Positions 1 through 11,115 of a stretch of DNA of 64,000 bases are shown here, piece after piece. The notes beneath the pieces are model-generated. The model saw only the letters and a list, made by a program, of their open reading frames with translations. It did not search any database and was not told where the DNA came from. Both the position numbers and the translations under genes were made by a program. The DNA is from Erythroxylum novogranatense (taxonomy: Eukaryota; Streptophyta; Magnoliopsida; Malpighiales; Erythroxylaceae), in assembly GCA_029891385.1 (NCBI GenBank), contig JAIWQS010000093.1:930001-994000 (forward strand), read 5' to 3'. Numbering within the stretch: the first letter of the stretch is position 1; every line of letters starts with the position of its first letter.

Positions 1-485
1 TGAATTAATGGTGTATAATCATAATTAAGAGTAGGAATTGATGAAATGTGAAATCAATTTTGAAGAAATTATGTTTTTCGAGATTGAATTTGGGTGTATT
101 GGTTTAGGCCAATTTTGAAAATTGGGATTTTCAAAATTGGAGATTGAAATAACTTGGAATTATGGTAAATTGGTGAATTCCTAAATTAATTTTGAAAATT
201 ATGCTATTTATGATGTGAATTTGGATTATGATGTGAATTTGGAAAATTATGCTATTTCAGTTATGCGGGAAAGTGTAGTACGTCTGTTCACGAACGCATA
301 TGACCGTTATGAGGAATGTGAGACGTCTGTTAGGACCAGAACCAAACCAATTTCGATGTGTTATGTGTTTTGATTTGTTTATAATGTGATGCATTCATAT
401 TTAAAGTATGCATGATTTGAAAAAGGTTGAGATTTTGAGAAATAAGGCGATAAATTTATAATCATGAAATTTGGAAGGTTTATGT
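1..485 (+). repeat. 5' LTR of the LARD-like element, segment left of Copia C0
   Basis: This matches 14125-15157 of the 3' LTR with a gap. It follows the 3' copy to about base 240, then jumps over the equivalent of roughly 14355-14938, and resumes at GGGAAAGTGTAGTACG. At the junction a short TTATGATGTGAATTTGG motif is repeated, resembling filler from imprecise repair. It ends with TATGT (481-485), the left target duplication of C0. Confidence 0.85.
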
Positions 486-2281
486 TGTTAGAGTAGTGCC
501 CTAAAGGCAATCCCTTTAGCTTTTTTGTTCACAAATATGTATGAGACTTTATGAATAAATAAAGAAAGGCATGTTTCATTTATTTGATGTTCTTTATGAA
601 TTGATATTGATCTTTAATCAAATTAATGAAGTCCATGATATATGACATAGCATGAAGGAAATTATGATGTGATCATAATCCGAGATTCCTATCATGTGCA
701 ATTATGTCAAGATCTAAATTTTCCTAGTCATAGGATTAATGAGGCTGGACATCATTAATCCGGATGAGACTAGATATGTCATACTCCTTGATTGGATCAA
801 GCGGTGGATCTCGAAGCAGTAAATATGAGATATTTAGAGTTGACATATGGATGCTTACTAGTGGTAGTAAGTTCATTGGATGACTCGCCATGAGATCATC
901 ACATGGATTTAATGTCGGTGATAATCTCATCATAGCAATGGTGTAAGTATCCTTAGACTTGAGGTACTCAAGGATATCTTGAATCTTGATCCTGCATTTT
1001 GACTCCATTCCTGTGGCCTTCAGAGGTTACTCATAGGATGGTGCTTGGAGTACAGCTTGAGGTATTCAAGGTAATTGAGTAGCCAATAAAGGATTCATCA
1101 CTTCGTGAGAATGTAAGAGATACCTCGCCTCTCGTCAGATCATTACTTTAAGTCTCGGCCGAGAGCATGACTATGTCATGAAGAGTGTCTTCATGGACAT
1201 ATAAAGTAATGAGTCCTCGACAGAACCGATTTCACTGGCTAGACTTAGTCTAGTAAGAGTTGACATATTAGCCATACTCATAACCAAGTGGGGTATAGGA
1301 TGTTGAAAGGACGAATTGCACAAGAATTGTCATGGAAGGGTTCGTAATCGGTTCGTGATGAATTCATCAAACCAATTACTTTCCGGTCAATTGGGGGTCA
1401 TGATGTGTTGCTAGATACCGCTCATGACTTGCTTAGATTAATTGTTAATCTAAGTGGCCAACATAACCGGGAACCTAAAGGGTCACACGCATAAGAGTGT
1501 TTCAGAGAATCCGTAAAATAGTATTGGACTGAGTTTCAATTATGGAGAGCAACTGGATTAAATGGATCCCGATGAGATTGGGATATGTCGATGAGATCGC
1601 GACATCAATATTGCTAAGAAAGGTTTAGAGTTGTTTGAAGATCGGGGCCGATGAGAGGGTAGGACCGACCCAGTTGGGATGGACCTTAGCATTTATATTC
1701 TAATTAATTAATTAAGTAAATTAATTAATTAATTATATATATATGGACATGCGTGGAATGAGGGAAGAGAGGATAAAACTTTGAAAAAGTCAAAATGATC
1801 TAATGGCCATTAATCATCCAAATGTCCTCATGTTTAGGTGTCTTATTTAATTGTTAAATAAACCTATAAGGAGGCTTCCTTGGATGTATGAAATCTGACG
1901 GTTTTGCTTGGAAGGAAAAAGAGAATGCTTAAGAGTTAAGCTTTGGAAAAACTAGGTTTTCATTTTCTTCATTCTTCCTTAAGGCATAATCGGATTCTCT
2001 CTTCTCCAACAAGGATACCAACGTCAATCTCAAGCTCTCCAGGACAGAGGTAGGGTCTAGCAGCTCTTATTCTGTTCTAGCTATTCCCGGGTCAAAAGTG
2101 TTTGACTCGGTTAGGTTTTCTGATCTCTGCGTGGATACCTTTAGAGATAGTCTCTATTGGCTATTCAGGTTTGAGTTTTCATACCGACACCTGGATCCTG
2201 GGTTTCGGGAAGGTCCCGGGAATAAAAAATTTTTGTTTCCGCTGCTGGAACATGTGATGTTCCTCCCGGGATTTTCCTACA
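486..2281 (+). repeat. C0 5' LTR
   Basis: 1796 bp, starting TGTTAGAGTAGTGCCC and ending CCTACA. It carries an A/T-rich TATA-like segment near 1734 and a pyrimidine-rich stretch around 1960-2040 that probably lies in the transcribed leader. The same family of LTR occurs in C1, C2 and C3. An A/T-rich block (about 546-680) is identical to the 3' LTR, while G/C-containing words differ by small indels. Confidence 0.95.
1734..1744 (+). promoter_or_regulatory. TATA-like segment of C0 LTR promoter
   Basis: TATATATATAT follows a run of TTAATTAATTAAT in the middle of the LTR. The same position is A/T repetitive in every related LTR here (about 9463, 31960-32020, 36743-36802, 44483-44545, 48831-48877). 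It is a plausible TATA box for genomic RNA synthesis but could be only a variable microsatellite; no initiation site can be seen. Confidence 0.45.
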
Positions 2282-2282
2282 G

Positions 2283-2294
2283 TGGTATCAGGCG
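2283..2294 (+). other. C0 primer binding site (Met tRNA type)
   Basis: TGGTATCAGGCG begins two bases after the LTR end. It matches the usual plant Copia site TGGTATCAGAGC at its first nine bases, and the end is altered. Confidence 0.85.
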
Positions 2295-3116
2295 TCTGGT
2301 GTCGTGTATGAAGCTTTAACTGAAGCTAGATCATAAACCCTAATTGCTTGTGATGTTGTAGCATGCATTCTGTTCAGATTTCGAATTGCTATAGAGATAG
2401 GGTTTTCGAAAATTTTCTGCCCAGGATTTTTCATAACATGTTAGAGAATATGTCTATGAAGTTTCAGAATTTATCGATTTGATTTGATATAGTTTTGCTA
2501 ATTAATTCCCTAAGGTTCCAGATGCTGTTTTGTGAAACACTCTGTGGACAGGTATGAGTATAAAATTGAGAATAAATTCTAGAAAATTTTTTTTCTGGAT
2601 TTTCCTTCATCTACATGTCTCTACGATGTTGGTGAATGTCTTTGAGCATGGAAATTGGATTTCAAGGTGATTGGATATTTATTCAAGAATTTATTCTATA
2701 CTGTTGGGAATTGCTGTGCTGATGAACACAGATTTTGAATCGGTTTTGCTATTTTGGTTGACTGGGTTTTTGATGGCCTAAAATCCTGATAAAATTCAGG
2801 TAGCATGTTCAGAACATTTAATAACCTATGTAATTTTCTAATGATTTATTGAAATTGTTTCATTGATCATTTCAAGCAATGTACAGAACTGGACAGTTTT
2901 GGTGAGAATTGTTGGGACTGTTTTGCTTGGCTTGATTGAGTTTGCTTTTTCAATTCCAATGCCTTGCAGAATTTTTAATGTGATTAAAATGTGTTATCTT
3001 GATGTAGTATGATTTCCAAATTGAATTGCTTGAATTTTCTTTTCCAATAATTTTGAATGCTTAATTGGTCACATTTGTGTCTCGTTAGTATATTTCATTT
3101 TCTTGCTTGTTTTGGC

Positions 3117-3133
3117 GTCACAATTTTTGTGAC
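3117..3133 (+). other. Conserved leader hairpin
   Basis: GTCACAATTTTTGTGAC forms a 7-bp perfect stem with a 3-nt loop. The identical hairpin is at 38188-38204 in C3, and a degraded reverse copy is near 47463-47479 in C2. Confidence 0.6.
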
Positions 3134-3400
3134 AAGTGCGGAGTAGTTTTGAGAGTGTATACACTAGCTTGAGATGCTTAGGGTGAGAATTTGGGTGTTC
3201 CTAAATTATTTGGATATTTATGAGTTTTGACTCATTTCAAGCTTTTCATATAGTTTGACTATTTAAGGCATTCATGGATCAATGAATTGTTCATTGATAC
3301 ATCAATTTACAGATATTACCCTAGGTATGATGGTGTTGAGAATTGGAATTGCATGGATTGAGGAATTAGCGATTAGAGATTTTAGCATTCTGCTTTGGAT

Positions 3401-3576
3401 AAGGCGACTTGTGCATGGCATAAGTCGACTTGTTCAAGGTTTTAGTATAAGTCGACTTGTAGCACATTACAAGGCGACTTGTACATGGGCAGGTGCCATA
3501 AGGCGACTTGTTTCATACAAGTCGACTTGTGTAATAAGAAGCATAAGGTGACTTGCATTGATGAAAGTCGACTTGT
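3401..3576 (+). repeat. AAGTCGACTT-type array in C0 leader
   Basis: Eight copies of AAGTCGACTTGT or AAGGCGACTTGT start at about 3401, 3422, 3449, 3471, 3500, 3519, 3544 and 3565, spaced 19-29 bp. AAGTCGACTT is a perfect 10-bp palindrome. The C3 leader has the tidier 21-bp version at the same place. Confidence 0.85.
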
Positions 3577-3766
3577 GACATGCTCGGGTTGGATGATGGA
3601 TGATTATAAGGATTGATTCAATTTGATTGATGAAACCTAAATCATGCCATATAGTTCTAGTGACTATGATCCTTGACTTGAGTCTAGAATTTCTAAATCC
3701 TCCTCGGTATATGAAAAACTAACGCCTTCCATTAATATGGTAAGAACCGAGTTCTTATAGGGATGG

Positions 3767-4160
3767 GTTGTTGGGTAAACCCAAGCTCACTCTATCTGGA
3801 TATGTTCGAACCATGAAAATATGATTTTCGATTAATGGGTTGGTTTTCACCGAAGCGTTGGTTTGTTGAGTAAACTCAAGGTCAACGTGACGGAGGTGAA
3901 ATTGGGTAGCATACATCGGATGTATGCGCATCAAAGAGTTGATACCCAATGTAAGTGCATACATCAACAAGTTGATAGCACTGATCGATAGTTGTGTCTA
4001 AGATGTAATTGGTATATCTGATACCTCCCGAGACATAAGGTGGCTTGTTGGGTAAACCCAAGGTCATTCTCAATGTCGGTTATCGATGATGCAATTGGTA
4101 TGTTCGATACCTACCAATTGACCTAAGTTGTGGCTTGTTGGGTAAACCCAAGGTCATTCT
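3767..4160 (+). repeat. Dispersed TTGGGTAAACCCAAGGTCA repeats in C0 leader
   Basis: Four copies near 3767, 3863, 4045 and 4135 carry the stem TTGGGT-AA-ACCCAA (a TTGAGTAAACTCAA variant in the second, where both arms changed together). They are separated by sequences with GATACC and CGATGATGCAATTGG words. The same set occurs in C3 (38870-39260) and, in reverse, in C1 and C2. Confidence 0.7.
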
Positions 4161-4340
4161 TAACAATATCGGATATCAACCCACTAGACATTATGTCACT
4201 TTGTTTCTTTGGATTAAGAATGAGGGTTATGGATTCTATGAAACTAGTGGGAGCTTTTTGCATATCATTCAAGTCCTTATGATTATGCAGCTATTCCTAT
4301 TCTAACATTCTTCCTCTCTATCCGTGTAGGTTATTTGAAA

Positions 4341-5190
4341 ATGTCGTCAAGTGTGAATCTTCGCTCGCTTATGGATTCCAACAAGTTAACTGGACCGAAT
4401 TTTCTTGACTGGTTAAGGAATCTGAGAATAGTTCTCAGATCTGAAGGTCTGGGATATATCCTAGATTTTCCACTTCCAGATGCACTGCGACGATGCTTCG
4501 ATGATGATCGAAGGCATATAGTAAGCATCTAAAGGATGATGACATGGCTACTTGCATCATGCTTGCCTCGATGTCACCAGAGGCTGCGAAGCGATGAGTC
4601 CATGGATGCTCACACTATAGTATTTCATCTTAGGGAGCTGTTTTGACGAGCAAGCCCGGCCCGAAAGGTTCGAGACCTCGAGGCTTTCTTCACCATTAAA
4701 GATGGCTCGAGGGACATCTCGCCATGCAAGACGCATACGAAGATGAATGGCTATATTGAGAGATTGGCCGTCTTAGGTTTTGCAATGGATCATGAGTTAA
4801 GTATAGACTTAATTTCGTTGGATTGTCCGACAGTTATGCGCGGTTAGTGTTAAACTATCGTATGAACCAAATATCCACTACAATACCGAGGTGATCAATC
4901 TTCTCAAGGCAAATGAAAGCGTACTATCAAGAGTGATAGTAAGCAAGTGTTGGTAGTAGCTTTTTCTTCTTCAGTTCCAAGAAGAAAAGAACCCAAAGAA
5001 GAAGAAGGCAAAGAAACCAAAGGAAGCGCCATCAAGAAGAAGACCAAAGAAGCTGCCCAAAGGAACTTGCTTCCATCGGTAAAGATGGCCATTGAGGCGC
5101 AATTGCAAAGTCTATTCGAGTCGCCAAGCGTAAGAAGGCATCGATGCCTCGACTACTTCAGGTTTGTATGTCATTGAAGTTACATCACAT
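4341..5190 (+). pseudogene. gag: C0 gag remnant (Copia capsid/nucleocapsid)
   Basis: Gag packages element RNA into cytoplasmic particles. The ATG at 4341 opens a frame of 63 codons ending near 4530, with the typical Copia start MSSSVNLRSLMDSNKLTGPN followed by FLDWLRNLRIVL. Further gag words appear in other frames: a DMATCIMLASMSPE-like stretch near 4535 and NYRMNQISTT near 4855. A lysine-rich segment at about 4980-5060 comes before the zinc-knuckle site, which is damaged: the sequence reads as CFH then loses the second cysteine codon that C3 keeps. Several small indels break the frame, so no full Gag can be made from this copy. Confidence 0.85.
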
Positions 5191-5199
5191 CGATCACAA

Positions 5200-5560
5200 C
5201 ATTTGGGTATTTGATACCGTTGTGGCTCACACATATGTAATGATATGGGGCCTCGTGGGACGAGGCAACTCATGAAAGGAGAAGTAGACCACGTGTTGGA
5301 AATGGAGCAAGAGTTCTTTGCATTAGCCGTAGGAACCTATGTTTTGAATCTCCCCACCGGGCTTGTCTTGGAATTGGATGATTGTTATTTTGTACCCATT
5401 TTGACAAAGAATATATTATTCATTTCTTGTCTAAATAGAAATGGATTCCATATGAATTTTAATAGCAATGGTTGTTCTATCAATTCTAATGGAATGCTTT
5501 ATGGAACAGTACATTGTGCAATGGTATTTACATATTAGATATGTCTAATCCAATTTTAAA
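5200..5560 (+). pseudogene. pol: C0 protease remnant
   Basis: This matches the protease of the sister elements. The D-T-G-C-G-S-H active-site region near 5212-5235 is frameshifted (ACCGTTGTGGCTCACAC). The open stretch 5245-5538 then covers the C-terminal half, including TGLVLELDDCYFVP and LTKNILFISCLN, both typical of Copia proteases. It lies between gag and integrase as expected. The active-site break makes it non-functional as read. Confidence 0.8.
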
Positions 5561-5599
5561 TGTCAATGACACCAAACGACATAAAGAGATAATTTAAAG

Positions 5600-6500
5600 T
5601 CAACTTACTTATGGCATTGTCGACTTGCCATATAAATGAGACACGATCGCTAAACTCCACAAGAGTGGCGGTTTAGGTCATTTGATTATGAATCATATGA
5701 CACATGCGAATCTTGTTTATTAGGCAAGATGACTAAGTTACCCTTCAAGGAAAGGGTGAACGAGCGATTGGAGTATTAGACCTAATACATTAAGATGTAT
5801 GTGGTCCGATGTCCATCCATGCCGAAGTGGTTGTCGTTACTTCATTACCTTTATCGATGATTATTCATGATATGGGTACTTGTATCGATGAGATACAAAT
5901 CAAGCGTTGAAAGGTTCAAACAATTGAAATGAAGTAGAAAACCAACTTGGTAAAAGTATCAAGGCATTACGATCCGATCGTGGTGGAGAATACTTAGACC
6001 AACAGCCAGATTATCTCGTAGATAATGGGATATTATCTCGATGGACTCCTCCTTACACGCCGTAGCACAATGGTGTATTGAAAGGAGAAATCGAACCTTG
6101 TTGGACATGGTACGATCAATGATGGGTTTCGAAAGTTACCAAAATCGTTTTTGGGGTATGCCAGAGACATTTGTTTACTTGTTAAACAGAGTTCCCTCTA
6201 AGGCGATTGATGTTACTCCATATGAGATGTGGACTAACAGAAACCTTATCTTTCTCATCCGAAAGTATGGGGTTGTCACCTTACGTGAAGCGGATTCATC
6301 GAGATAAGCTTGAAGCAAAGTCGACAAGTGTTTGTTTGTAGGATATCCTAAAGAGACCATGGGATATCAATTCTACCTTCTTTGAGGAACAAAAGGTGTT
6401 TGTTTCAAAGCATGCTGTGTTTTTAGAGAAAGAGTTTCTTCGCAAGAAGACGATGGGAGCAAAGTTGAACTTGAAGAAGTTCAAGATGCTCAAACAAGCA
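5600..6500 (+). pseudogene. pol: C0 integrase remnant
   Basis: This would insert element cDNA into chromosomes. Words of the Copia integrase are readable across frames: the end of the HHCC region with [15 protein letters not shown] (about 5720-5765), the [12 protein letters not shown] first Asp region damaged near 5800, a damaged [13 protein letters not shown] second Asp region near 5850, then RRNRTLLDMVRSMMGF (about 6080-6128) and VYLLNRVPSKAIDVTPYEMW (about 6174-6232). Frameshifts separate these blocks. The glutamate region directly before RRNRTLL is altered (reads WCIERRNRT). Confidence 0.85.
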
Positions 6501-6559
6501 CTGTATCAATCGCTCAACTCAAACTGCCACTCATTCAGATGAAGTAGCAGCTCAACCTT

Positions 6560-7530
6560 CCGTGACACACGAAGTTTGTAGGTCAAGTAGGATGCGACCG
6601 CTTCCAGAGATATGGATTTCGTAAGTGAACAGAATGACATATTGCTCATAGAAAATGATGAGCACTGCTACCTATGAAGAGGTTACAAAAGTTGAGTCGA
6701 AAAATGGCTTTGTGCCATGAAAGCGAAATGGATTCCATGTACATAAACCAAGTATGGATTTTGGTTGATGCACCTAAAGGATAAAACCTATAGGGTGCAA
6801 ATGGGTTTCATTAAGAAAACCGACATGGATGGTAATGTGATTACCTCAAAGCAAGACTTGTGGCCAAAGGATTTCGCCAAAGACAAGGAGTTGACTATGA
6901 CGTGACCTTCAAATTTCAGTAGCAATGCTCAAATCCATTCGGATACTCCTAGCCATTGCGCCATTATGATTATGAGATATGGCAAATGGATGTGAAGACA
7001 ACTTTCCTTAACGGAAATCGCCGAGGATGTACATGACACAACCAGAGGGCTTCACTTCCAAATGATGGCGAAAAGGTATGCAAGCTTCAAATCCATCTAT
7101 GGATTGAAGCAAGCATCCAGAGTTGGAACATCCGCTTTGATGAGTCAATCAAAGAGTTTGGTTTCTCACAAAATCCGGATGAACACCGTGTACAAGAAGG
7201 TTAATGGGAATGCAATCGCTTTCCTTGTGTTGTATGTAGATGACATATCGTTACTCGGAAACGATGTCTCATTGATGCAATCAGTTAAAATTTGTTTGTC
7301 AAGCAATTTGCGATGAAAGACTTTGGTGAAGCAACTTATATCCTTGGGATAAAGATCTATAGAGATAGATCAAAGAGGTTGCTTGGTCTTTCACAATCAT
7401 CGTGACATAGACAAGATGCTAAAGAGGTTTAGCATGGAGCAATCCAGAGAGGGTTTCTTCCCATTACTCATGGGATAACACTCTCGAAATCTATGTGTCT
7501 AAGACACATGATGAGAGGATTCGCATGGAT
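6560..7530 (+). pseudogene. pol: C0 reverse transcriptase remnant
   Basis: Blocks in several frames match Copia RT: the MDSMYINQVWILVDAP-like N-terminal segment (about 6730-6775), the KTDMDGNVIT region near 6820, MTQPEGF (about 7032-7052), [10 protein letters not shown] (about 7090-7118) and the catalytic YVDD at 7233-7244 inside FLVLYVDDISLLGNDVS. The thumb region with ATYILGIKIYRD follows at about 7330. The palm motif is intact but the frame breaks many times. Confidence 0.88.
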
Positions 7531-7539
7531 CGGATCCGT

Positions 7540-8200
7540 ATCGCGCCCTGCAGTAGGATCGATCATGTATGCTATGTTATGTACGAGGCCCGATGTATCG
7601 TATGCTCCGAAAGTGTCACGGCGAGATACTAATCGGATCTGGTGAGGGTCATCGGGTAGTGTCAAGAATATCCTCAAGTACTTGCGAAGGACTAAGGATG
7701 TTTTCTTGATATATGGAGATGGAAATCTCCAAGTGAGCGGCATACGGATGTTGGTTTCCAATCGACAAGGATGACTCTGATCCCGCCAGTTATGTTTTCA
7801 CGCTAAACGGCGGAGCGGTCGATTGGAAGAGTTCCAAACAAGAGACGATCTGCGATTCAAGACCGAGGCGAGTACATTGTCGCATCGAGGCGCAAAGGAA
7901 GTCGTTGGATCAAGAAGTTCATTTCGAACTTGGTGTGGTTCCTATTGTGATGGACCCATACGGTTGTATTGTGACAACAATGGGGCTATTGCTCAGCAAA
8001 AGAACCGAGGTCTCACCTGATCTAAACACGCACTCGCAGATATCATCCGATTCGAGAGATCATTGCTAGAGGTGATGTCGTGATCGACGTGATTCCCACA
8101 GAGTAGAACATTCTCGATCCGTTGATGAAGCCATTGTCACGTAAGAATTTTGATTCTCATGTACTCGCTTATGGTATTAGATACCAAGGCGATTGACTTT
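7540..8200 (+). pseudogene. pol: C0 RNase H remnant
   Basis: This domain degrades the RNA strand during reverse transcription. Recognisable pieces are the connection region near 7560-7700, YVFTLNGGAVDWKSSKQE (about 7791-7844), LGVVPIVMDPYGC (about 7929-7968) and the coding of the final ISRKNFDSH-like segment near 8140-8162. Frame changes separate them. C1 carries a much better preserved copy at 17501-17956. Confidence 0.82.
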
Positions 8201-8202
8201 AG

Positions 8203-8216
8203 GTCAAGTGGGAGAT
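8203..8216 (+). other. C0 polypurine tract
   Basis: GTCAAGTGGGAGAT abuts the 3' LTR start. The core AGTGGGAGAT is shared with C1, C2 and C3 and primes plus-strand synthesis in this family. Confidence 0.88.
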
Positions 8217-10002
8217 TGTTAGAGTAGTGCCCCAAAGGCAATCCCTTTAGCGCTTTTGTTCATAGTCATGTATGCACTTTATGAATAAATAAAGAAAGGC
8301 ATGTTTCATTTATTTGATGTTCTTTATGAATTGATATTGATCTTTAATCAAATTAATGAAGTCCATGATATATGACATAGCATGAAGGAAATTATGATGT
8401 GATCATAATCCCGAGATTCCTATCATGTGCAATTATGTCAAGATTCAAATTTTCCTTAGTCATAGGATTAATGAGACCGACATCATTAATCCCATGCATT
8501 GATAACATATGTCATACTCCTTGATTGGATCAGCGGTGGATATCGTAAAGCGTAAATATGAGATATTTAGAGTTGACATATGGATGCTTACTAGTGGTAG
8601 TAAGTTCATTGGATGATTCGCCATGAGATCATCACATGATTTAATGTCATTGATAATCTCATCATAGAATGGTGCAAGTATCCTTAGACTTGAGGTACTC
8701 GAGGATATCTTGATCTTGATCCGTACTGACTCCATTCCTTGTGGCCTTCCAGAGGTTACTCATAGGATGGTGCTTGGGTACGATTTGAGGTATTCAAGGT
8801 AATTGAGTAGTCAATAAGGATTCATCACTTCGTGAGAGCGGAAGAGATACCTGACCTCTCGTCGGGATCATTACTTTAAGTCTCGGCGAAGCATGACTAT
8901 GTCATGAAGAGTGTCTTCATGGACATAGAAAGTAATGAATCCTCGGGCAGAACGATTTCACTGGGCTAGACTTAGTCTAGTAAGAGTTGACATATTAGCC
9001 ATACTCATAACCAAGTGGGGTATAGGATGTTGAAAGGACGAATTACAAGAATTGTCTATGGAAGGGTTCGTGATCGGTTCGTGATGAATTCATCAAACCA
9101 ATTACTTTCCCGGTCAATCGGGGTCATGATGTGTTGCTAGATACGCTCATGACTTGCTCAGATTAATTGTTAATCTAAGTGGCCAACATAACCGGAACCT
9201 AAAGGGTCACACGATAAGAGTGTTTCAGAGAATCTGTAAAATAGTATTGGACTGAGTTCCAATTATGGAGAGCAACTGGATTAAATGGATCCCGATGAGA
9301 TTGGGATATGTCCCGATGAGATCACGACATCAATATTGCTAAGAAAGGTTTTGAGTGCTTTTGACGATCCGGGGCCCGATAGGCCGATAGGACCAGACCC
9401 AGTTGGATCGACCTTAGCATTATATTCTAATTAATTAATTAAGTAAATTAATTAATTAATTATTATATATATATGGACATGTGCGTGGAATGAGGGAAGA
9501 GAGGATAAAACTTTGAAAAAGTCAAAATGATCTAATGGCCATTAATCATCCAAATGTCCTCATCTTTAGGTGTCTTATTTAATTGTTAAATAAACCTATG
9601 AGGAGGCTTCCTGGATGTATGAAGTACGACGGTTTTGCTTGGAAGGAAAAGAGAATGCTTAAGAGTTAAGCTTTGGAAAACTAGGTTTTCATTTTCTTCA
9701 TTCTTCCTTAAGGCATAATCGTTCTCTCTTCTCAACAAGGATACCAACGTCAATCTCAAGCTCTCCGTGATGTAGGTAGGGTCTAGCAGCTCTTATTACA
9801 TTTCTAGCTATTCCCGGTCAAAAGTGTTTGACTTCGGTTAGGTTTTCGATCTCTGCGTGGATACCTTTAGAGATAGTCTCTATTGGCTATTCAGGTTTGA
9901 GTTTTCATACCGACACACGGATCACAGGTTTCGGAAGGTCCCGGAATAAAATTTTTTGTTTCATGCTGGAACATGTGATGTTCCTCCAGGGATTTTCCTA
10001 CA
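8217..10002 (+). repeat. C0 3' LTR
   Basis: 1786 bp, TGTTAGAGTAGTGCCC to CCTACA, followed by the TATGT duplication. Its last 250 bp differ from the 5' partner in G/C words, for example CCAGGG for CCCGGG and TCATGCTGG for CCGCTGCTGG. Confidence 0.95.
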
Positions 10003-11097
10003 TATGTAAGTTTTGAAAAGTTTGAAAATGAGATTTTGGATAAATGCTTAAATAAGAAATTTTTGAAAAGTTTGAAAAGTTTAAAAGAAAATATTTTCAC
10101 TTATTGTTCGGTTTATAAATGTATTATCCACGAGCTTCCGAGCTCACCCCCCTTTCATCCCCAAATCTCCAGGTTTTTACGCAGGAGATCGGATGGAAGA
10201 CGAGTATGATCACAGTCCGACTTGTGTATGTTCATATTATGTTTAAAGTTTGATGTGGTATTAGATCTTTATGGATAGTTAGAAAGCTAGTAAAGTGTAT
10301 TTTAGTCCGATTGTATATGAATGGTTTTGCTTGTGGCCAGTAAATGTATAAGATTGTATTGTGTTCGGAATGAGTTATAAGTATGATTATACTTTATGTA
10401 TGAGATTGGATTTTGAATGTGGTTGGGATTGGTTGAAATTTTGAGTTGAGATGGTTATGGATTGAATTTATGAAGTGTTTAGAATTAAGATTGTGTTCTG
10501 CTGGTGTTTGAATGCCGGACGGGAGGTCCGATGTTGCCTTGTGTTATTGGATGGATTACGATATTAGAAGTGCGTTTGCTTTGTTTTAAATTTTTGGGCT
10601 GTCAAAATACAAATTATCGCCAAAATTTCAAAGTAAAATTTGGTAAAATGGGTTTAAAGAAATGAGTTTGAGGATTTATATGAACGTATAAGAAATGATT
10701 AAAATGGATGAAGTGAGAAAGAATAGAAATGTAGGGATTGTTTATATGTTGAATGAGTTTGATTAAAGAGAAAAGGAAAGAATAATAAAAAAAAAATTCC
10801 GGATTTGAAATGTCGTAAGGTTTCCAACGCGATTATGTTCGTTCGATCATTTTTCTCTGGTTTTTTGTTCTCAGATGTCGGATTCGTTTTGTTAAGTGTT
10901 TGTTTCCGCTTTCGATTTGTATTCGATCCGCTTCGCTACCTTGGTTTGATCTGATTCGATCGATTCAAACTTTCCGAGTATTTGCTTCATTCACCGATTC
11001 GATTTGTATTCCGATTAGCGATTTCTCGCTTTTCGATTTTCCATTTTTTCCGTTCCGTTTTTTGGTTGGGATCCGGTTCTCGGATCGGGTTCCAACA
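10003..11097 (+). repeat. 5' LTR of the LARD-like element, segment right of C0
   Basis: This starts with the right copy of the C0 target duplication (TATGT) and matches 15158-16231 of the 3' LTR to its end at TCCAACA. It includes the conserved CTCACCCCCTTTCATCCCCA segment near 10144 and ends directly before the primer site, so it is the U5 side of the 5' LTR. Confidence 0.9.
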
Positions 11098-11101
11098 TAG
11101 A

Positions 11102-11115
11102 TGGTATCAAAGCCC
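11102..11115 (+). other. Primer binding site of the LARD-like element
   Basis: TGGTATCAAAGCCC begins five bases after the 5' LTR end. It resembles the Met-tRNA site TGGTATCAGAGC used by many plant Gypsy elements. Confidence 0.8.

Larger units (their letters stand above)
2295..4340 (+). other. C0 untranslated leader
   Basis: About 2 kb between primer site and gag with no supported gene. The first 1.1 kb is A/T-rich and conserved in C3 (37362-38470) and, in reverse, in C2. It holds a hairpin at 3117-3133, an AAGTCGACTT-type array at 3401-3576 and TTGGGTAAACCCAA-type repeats at 3767-4160. A leader this long suggests RNA-level or packaging functions (inference). Confidence 0.85.
486..10002 (+). 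mobile_element. Copia C0, full-length, Tork/Angela-like, plus strand
   Basis: A complete Ty1/Copia element of 9517 bp. It has LTRs 486-2281 and 8217-10002, a Met-type primer site at 2283, a 2-kb leader, then remnants of gag, protease, integrase, reverse transcriptase and RNase H in Copia order, and a polypurine tract at 8203-8216. A perfect 5-bp target duplication TATGT lies at 481-485 and 10003-10007. Removing the element restores the uninterrupted LARD LTR sequence seen near 15150-15170, which proves the boundaries. LTR length (about 1.8 kb) and protein motifs suggest the Tork/Angela group (inference). Coding frames are heavily broken. Confidence 0.95.
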
